Positions 58,501 to 64,000 of a stretch of 64,000 nucleotides of DNA are shown in pieces (the stretch's first letter is position 1; every line of letters starts with the position of its first letter). Source of the stretch: Certhia americana (taxonomy: Eukaryota; Chordata; Aves; Passeriformes; Certhiidae); assembly GCA_018697195.1 (NCBI GenBank), contig CM031872.1, positions 7,528,910 through 7,592,909 of the forward strand. The letters run 5' to 3'. The notes under the pieces are model-generated. The model saw only the letters and a list, made by a program, of their open reading frames with translations, was not told where the DNA came from and made no database searches. A program made the translations under genes and the position numbers.

Positions 58501-59954
58501 CAAAAAGCTTAACTGAAAAGTGGGGGGTTATGAGATAATTGGTTTCTAATCTGTATTTTTAGTGCTAATTCTCCATTGTAGTATTACTGACCCACCTACA
58601 AGGTGCTGTAAAGGTGGAGCTGGTGCAGAGCTGGGAATTCAAGGACAGGGATCTTTGCCCTTACCTTTGGAATGCCCTAAAAGCCTCAGAGATAAACACA
58701 GCTAAGTGAGGCCCCTGAGCAGGGATCCTGCTCCCTGCTGTGGCCCTGTGCTCAGACCTGACTTTGTTGGGGGTTCAGGTGGGGGTGGCTGAGGGAACCA
58801 AGAGGGTTTGGTGTTCCCCATCCCAGGGACCCAGGCTGGAGTCATACCCAAATGTGCTGAATGGGCTGTAGCTTTTTTGTTGTGTATTTCCTGTTGTTCT
58901 TTAATAACACTATTCCTGGAACTGGGGTGACTTCAGTTGTGATACCAAGCAACAACACAACCTTAGCTCTCCAGGGCTCAGAGCCAGCACCCTTTGGGGA
59001 TCTTTTTTCCCTTGGAGTTCAGGTACCAGTTTTAATTTCCAGCTCCCTTTGCTTCTGCAGAGTGAGGGGACATCAGCAGCCTTCTGAAAAGAAAACTTGG
59101 TGCCTGAGTAGCAAGGAGAAAAGGAAACAGTGACAATGGGTCTGGTAAATTTGGAGAATGATAGGTTATGTCCAGTAATGCCCCCAATCTTGGAGATGAT
59201 TCAGCAAGTTTCTTTCACCCAAATGAGAAAAAGAAGCAACGTTATCAAAATAATGGGGGGAGCCCCAGACCACTTCAGTGGAATTGATCAGTTGACAAAC
59301 CTTGTGAAGATAAACCACTCTGCTGATTCTGCCTCTGCTCTCTCTGGAGTTCAGAAGGAGTTGGCAGTGTCCTGCTCCTTTTCCAAATCCAGCTGGAGTG
59401 CAGGGCAGTGTGCCTGCAGCCATCTGTGCTGGGGCCACACAGACCTGCCTGGCATGTCCAAGCTCTCCAGAGCCCTCCTTGCTCCCTCGTTGTTCCCTTC
59501 TCCCATCCCAGCAGAAAGCTGAAGGCACAGCAGGAGCATAAGGAGATGGAAATGCTGGGCCCAAGAGAGCCCAGGGGTTGGAGAGCCCAAACTGGGACAC
59601 ACTGTATTTGGGCAAAAATGGTCTTGAGGTAAATGGAGAGTTTTGAAAATAAAGACTGTGATCTTGAGGTCTTGGTGGGCCCTGGAGCAGCAGGTTGGCT
59701 CCTTGGAAAATCGAGAGGGAGGTTACAGTGACTCCAGCACTCTTGCTATGGTTTCTGGCTGCTGCTGCTGCTGTCCAGGCATGGGGCCAACCCAGCCTGA
59801 CTCGGGAGCCCTCTGCCATCTCTGCTGCCTCAGGTTTCTCTGGGGCTCTGCTGCTTTGTGTGGGATAACCAGGCCTCAAGTACATGAGTGTTTCTAGGAC
59901 TAAAGACATGATTTAATAAAAAGAGATGTTTCTGTTTCTGGGAAAGCTGTTTTT

Positions 59955-60008
59955 TTCTCGTTCGTTTGTTTTTTGGTTTTGGTTTTGTTTATGTTTTGTT
60001 GTTGTTCT
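59955..60008. repeat. T/G-rich (TTTG)n-like low-complexity tract
   Basis: Irregular GTTT/GTTTT units in the right intergenic region. No associated element seen. Confidence 0.8.
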
Positions 60009-61501
60009 CTGGCTGAGTTTATAGACCCAGGAAATGGCACTTGGCAGATGCTGTGTGAGTGAAATGATGTGTGATGAACCTGTGGTGCAGGTGAGGGACC
60101 TACAGGCACTGGGCACCCCTGTATGGCAGCAGCTGAACACAGGACCAGAGCTCCAGAGGGACAAGAGGCCCAGGTGCAGCTAAAAGGGGAGGAAAGTAAA
60201 AAGTCCTGATAATTTAAACAAGGGACCATCTGAGAGGCACAAATCTAGTCATGGACATAGGACAGGGATAGCTCAGAGTGATTCAGGTTCCAGCAGCATC
60301 TGCGGCTTAGTGAGCATGCGGTGCTAAGGAATTTAGAGCGCATTAGGGACTGTGCCTCTTCCTGGGAGGAAGGCTAAACCCTGAGCACCCTCCCAGACAC
60401 AGAAACAGAGCCCTGGAGAAATCCAAAGGAGGTTAAAGGTCTGGTAATCCCCCTGGGGAAAACAGACTGGCTCCAAAACACAGCACATCCCCAGGAGGGC
60501 AGAAGGCAATGAATGAATTCTGATAAACCACTTTCTCTCCCACGGGCCTGTTTGAATGAACTGCCAAAGGGAGCAGCCCTGGCTTGAACTCCCAGCTGCA
60601 ATTTTCCCCTTATCTCCAATGCTGACAGTCACCTGCATGTTCATCTTCTGATAAATGTGGTAACTGCAGCCACTCAGCACAAAGAGAAACAGGCTGGACA
60701 GCTCTGTCATTTGAGCCACTTTTCTTCAGCCCTGGGATCTCTCAGCCTCCATTTCTCCATCCTCCCCATTTGGGGATATTCTCCGAGTGCAGCCGCCACA
60801 GTGCCATATTCACCTCAGCTGTGTGACAGATGACAGAAATCACCTTTAATCCCTTACCACCTACTGCACAGCCTTGTGGCACTGCTGCTGCCTGGAGGGC
60901 CTGGTGCCCAGAAAAATGGTCTTTATCCTTTATCCTGGAACCATTCCTGGTGTTAAATCAGCATCAAAGTCAAATTTGCTGGAGAAGCCCAGCTACAAGG
61001 GATTACTTCTCCCTACTGCTTCTTCCCTCTCCCTTTATGCCCTGTTACATGCACTGGGTAATGGACACAAACTGGAGTGGGAGCTGTGCAGGCCACCTGA
61101 GTTTAAGGTGAACTCACACAGAGTCATGCTGGGCCCTGCTCTCTCCCTGTCCCCTCGTCCCCTGGCTGTACTTGGGGCTGTTCCTCAGATCTTGCCCCTG
61201 TCATGTTGTATCTGCCACGTCCTCTTTCTTGCAGCTCCGCAGCCACATCAGCCGTGCCCCGGCCCTGTCTGTGCCCCGCGGGGCACTTTGCCATCACAGC
61301 CTCCCAGTGCTGGCCCCTGTCATCTTCACACCTGGGTTTTGTAATCGAGCGTTCCTTCTTGTGCCAAAATACGAGCGGGATTCCCGGAGCCTCTTACCAG
61401 CCCCGGGCACTCCGCCGGGTAAACACAGCGGAGCAGGGGATTAGCTCCAGGGTGCTGCTTGCCGGCCAAGTCTCACTGCCCGGCCCTTGACACTGTTTCA
61501 C

Positions 61502-61510
61502 TGACTCAGC
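61502..61510 (+). promoter_or_regulatory. AP-1/MARE-like site TGACTCAGC
   Basis: A perfect AP-1 heptamer TGACTCA extended by GC as in Maf/NF-E2 half-sites, within the palindrome CTGACTCAG. TTATC/GATAA (GATA-type) motifs occur at about 62186 and 62438. Motif matches only. Confidence 0.25.
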
Positions 61511-62507
61511 CGAGCCTTGGAGCAGTTGACAGAAATGATAGAAGGCTCTCAAATCCTGACTGGCAGGGGAGGGGATGAATAATGGTTGGATTTATTGTTT
61601 TGTTCTAAAGGCAGGCGGGCATGCAGTAAAACTAGCAGATGTCAGGTTCGATGCCCACAAAGGGAGGAGTTTTCTTTGCGCCAGGTGCAGCAAAACTGTG
61701 TGGGATTCATTATTTCAGGATTTACGAGCTTTACACAGGCTCAAAAGCCAACCAGACAAGACCACGAAAGAGAAATCCATTGAGATCTCCGAGTACAAAG
61801 GCACATTGTTGGCTCTGGACGTGCCTGAGCCATGAATCACCAGAGGCGGGGAAATGTCTCTACCCGCTTACCCCGCTCTTTATCCTCAACCCCGGGCACC
61901 CGCTGCGGCCCGGCGAGGGCTGGAGGCAGATGGTGCGTGATGGACCTGTGCTTGAGGCAGGTCATGTGTGAGCCTCATCTCACCCCGGAGTTATTTAAGG
62001 TGAAAGGCACGGAGCTGCCTCCGCTCCAGCCTGCGCTTTTCAGCACCGCGGCTCCGCGGGGCACACAGCCCAGCTGGGCAGCCGGCACGGGCAATAAAAG
62101 CTATTTACAGTTGGATAATTTCTAGGTCTCGTTTGAAGAGGGAGCAATTGCTCTGTTGTGGTTCGGGAGTGCAAAGGTAGGAACCTTATCAGCAGGATAC
62201 GAAGCTGCTCCCGTAAACACACCTGTGCTTTCGGCACCCAGCGGGGGCAGCCGCGGGGGCAGCCGCCCGTGCCGGGTGCGGCTCTGGGACCAACCCGAGC
62301 CTTGCCCAAAGGTCATTTTATGTCACGGCGTGCCGTGTCCCCCAGGTTTCCCAGGCGAGGATTTGGGAGGTGTGGGAAGTGCTGCGCTGCAATCGTTTCC
62401 TGATTGCACACACTTCCCAAAGGCACCTGCGGGCGGCTGATAACAGGCGCTGACTGGAAATAACGCCGCGGCGGCACTTTAGTGTCCAACAAGTGGCTGC
62501 CAATGAA

Positions 62508-62690
62508 TCACTGAATCACAGAATAGCTGGGGTTGGAAGGGACCTCTGGAGATCATCCAGTCCAGCCCCCTGCCAAGACAGGGTCACTCGGAGTAGGTGA
62601 CACAGGAACAAGTCCAGGTGGGTTTGGGATGTCTCCAGAGAGAGAAGACTCCACGACCTCCCTGGGCAGCAAAGAAGAGCAAAATGGGAA
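62508..62690 (-). mobile_element. CR1 3'-end fragment upstream of the second CpG island
   Basis: AATCACTGAATCACAGAATA then GCTGGGGTTGGAAGGGACCT and CCAGTCCAGCCCCCTGCC: antisense CR1 end. It is followed by more degenerate CR1-like sequence including CTCCACGACCTCCCTGGGCA. Confidence 0.85.
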
Positions 62691-62939
62691 AAATGTTCTC
62701 CCGCTCTGCTGCCACGTGCCACGGAAAATTCCACTTGTGTCGATCAGAGCTCTCCCTAAAACACTCCTTTGACGGTCTGGGTACCACAGACACTGCTCGA
62801 GAGTCCGGGGCTGGTTTCCTGCTCTTGCCCAGGCACCTGCTCCCCCTTCCACGGCTGCCGACATTCCGAGGGTGACCCCGAAAGGCGTTTTTCGATCCTG
62901 TCCTTGGCTGGCACCAGACGGACCAGTCCGGGATGGGAG

Positions 62940-64000
62940 ATACAGGGTGTTCTGTATGTTTTGGGATTCTATGTCGGTCACCATGGCTCGTGTCCTGGGC
63001 CGGGAGTCTCCTGTGTGTGAGGGGAGGGCGATGCGGGCGGCGGGGCCCGGCCGGTTCCCAGCCCAAGGATGCGGCACTACCTCAGCTCACACCACCGCTC
63101 CCGTAGCCGCCGCTGTCCTCACTGTCCCCGGCCCTTCCCCTGTCAGGCGAGTCGAGACGCTGATCCCGGTCCCGCAAGCCGTCCGGGCACGTGGCTGCCA
63201 CACACGTCGCACCCCGTCCCGCCCCTGCCCCGCGGGGACCCTCCCGAGCCGTCCCGGGCGGAGCCGCGGGGCCGCCCCTGCACGCGGTGCCCTGGCCCCG
63301 CAGGGCCCCAGCACCTACGGTCCATGTAAAAAAAAGCAGCTCTTATCCACGCTCTTCCTCCTGGCCGGTAGGGCAGCGCCCTCCTGGCATCGGGAGACAT
63401 TCCTGGATGAGGCTCAAACGCAATCTTTCCCGTGTCTTTCTGTCGAGCCCGAGCCCCGCCGGCCGTGAGCGGGCGGGTTTGGCGGATAGCCTGGCCCCCT
63501 CCGCTAGAAACCCTTATCATGTCGGCTTGAGGCGAACGTCGCCCGCCTGCGGCAGTGACGTACCACCGAGCCCGCCCTGCGTCCGCGGGCGCGGCCGCTG
63601 CAGCATCCTGCTGGATCTTTAGCAGCGCCGTGCCCGCATCCGCACCATCCGCGCCGACCCATCCCCTCATTCGAGTCCCCCGGCGACCGGAGCCGCCGCT
63701 GCTTCGCCGCCGGGGACGCGCCGCCCGCCCGCCGCCGGGACCCGTCCCGTCGCCGCCCGCTGGCGGGAGCTCTGGCCCGGCGCGGCTCCGCGCTGCGCCA
63801 GAATCCGCCGCGATCAGGTCTCATCTACGAGCGGCCGAGCCTCCGTCCAGCCGAGGCAGCCGAGCCGGCACCGGCAGCCGCTATCCTGGAGAATTTCGGG
63901 ACAGCGCCGCGGGGCCCCGTCGCCGCGTAGTGGGGACAGCGCCTGACCGGGACCGGCTGGCCGCGTCTCCGCGCATGGTGGGACCGGGTCCTGCCTCGCC
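62940..64000. promoter_or_regulatory. Second CpG island, probable promoter of an unidentified neighbouring gene
   Basis: CpG-dense, GC-rich sequence continues to the window edge, with a CRE half-site TGACGTA at 63556-63562. An ATG at 63975 opens a frame (MVGPGPAS...) cut by the edge, but nothing identifies it as a real start. Mammalian order would place ENTPD8 downstream of NSMF; no sequence here supports or excludes that. Direction of transcription is unknown. Confidence 0.6.

Larger units (their letters stand above)
55511..62940. other. Right intergenic region
   Basis: No recognisable protein-coding exon. It holds a T/G-rich tract at 60 kb, a CR1 end at 62.5 kb and increasingly GC-rich sequence from 61.2 kb. 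A 247-codon open frame on the minus strand (59166-59909) overlaps a 130-codon frame on the plus strand; neither resembles a family I know. Confidence 0.6.

Noticed and set aside
61575..61835. 86-codon frame (KLADVRFDAHKGRS...) with a protein-like look
   Set aside because: No acceptor/donor arrangement or family match that I can support; overlapping frames of similar length exist.
62872..63468. 198-codon plus-strand open frame in the second CpG island
   Set aside because: High GC removes stop codons in all frames; the translation is Pro/Arg/Ala-rich with no family resemblance and overlaps equally long frames on the other strand.
1..64000. tRNA, rRNA, CRISPR, bacterial or viral operon features
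   Set aside because: None seen; the splice structure and CR1 repeats show vertebrate nuclear DNA.

Overview
This is vertebrate nuclear DNA, most likely from a bird. The genes have introns bounded by GT-AG splice sites, there are two CpG islands, and almost the only recognisable interspersed repeats are CR1 LINE fragments. Several of those end in the CACAGAAT / ATTCTGTG-type tails typical of bird and reptile CR1. No prokaryotic, organellar or viral gene is evident. Species cannot be told from the sequence.

One gene dominates the window. NSMF (also called Jacob or NELF) runs on the + strand from a CpG-island promoter at about 10.1-10.9 kb to a stop codon at 52774-52776. I could assemble a complete open reading frame from 16 coding exons, one of them a 6-base microexon. 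All exon phases are compatible, all introns are GT-AG, and the product is 523 residues, against about 530 in mammals. The parts fit a synapse-to-nucleus messenger: a Met-Gly myristoylation-type N-terminus, a variable linker with a His-rich patch, a basic nuclear localisation cluster fused to an IQ-like segment, a Ser/Arg-rich segment, and a highly conserved C-terminal half.

Layout: 1-10.1 kb is intergenic, with decayed CR1 copies and no exon I recognise. At 10.1-10.9 kb lie the NSMF CpG island and 5' UTR, interrupted by exactly 400 N and carrying two short upstream ORFs. Introns 1 and 2 (8.5 and 11.0 kb) separate three N-terminal exons. From 30.5 to 52.8 kb are the remaining 14 exons. From 52.8 to about 55.5 kb is a probable 3' UTR ending near the first AATAAA. 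From 55.5 to 62.9 kb is intergenic sequence with one CR1 copy and possible regulatory motifs. From about 62.9 kb to the edge there is a second CpG island, presumably the promoter of a neighbour whose coding part lies mostly outside the window.

I found no clearly undescribed system. The observations most worth a second look are the 6-base microexon placed just before the nuclear localisation signal, and the arrangement of overlapping start and stop codons upstream of the NSMF start, which could choose between a myristoylatable and an extended N-terminus.
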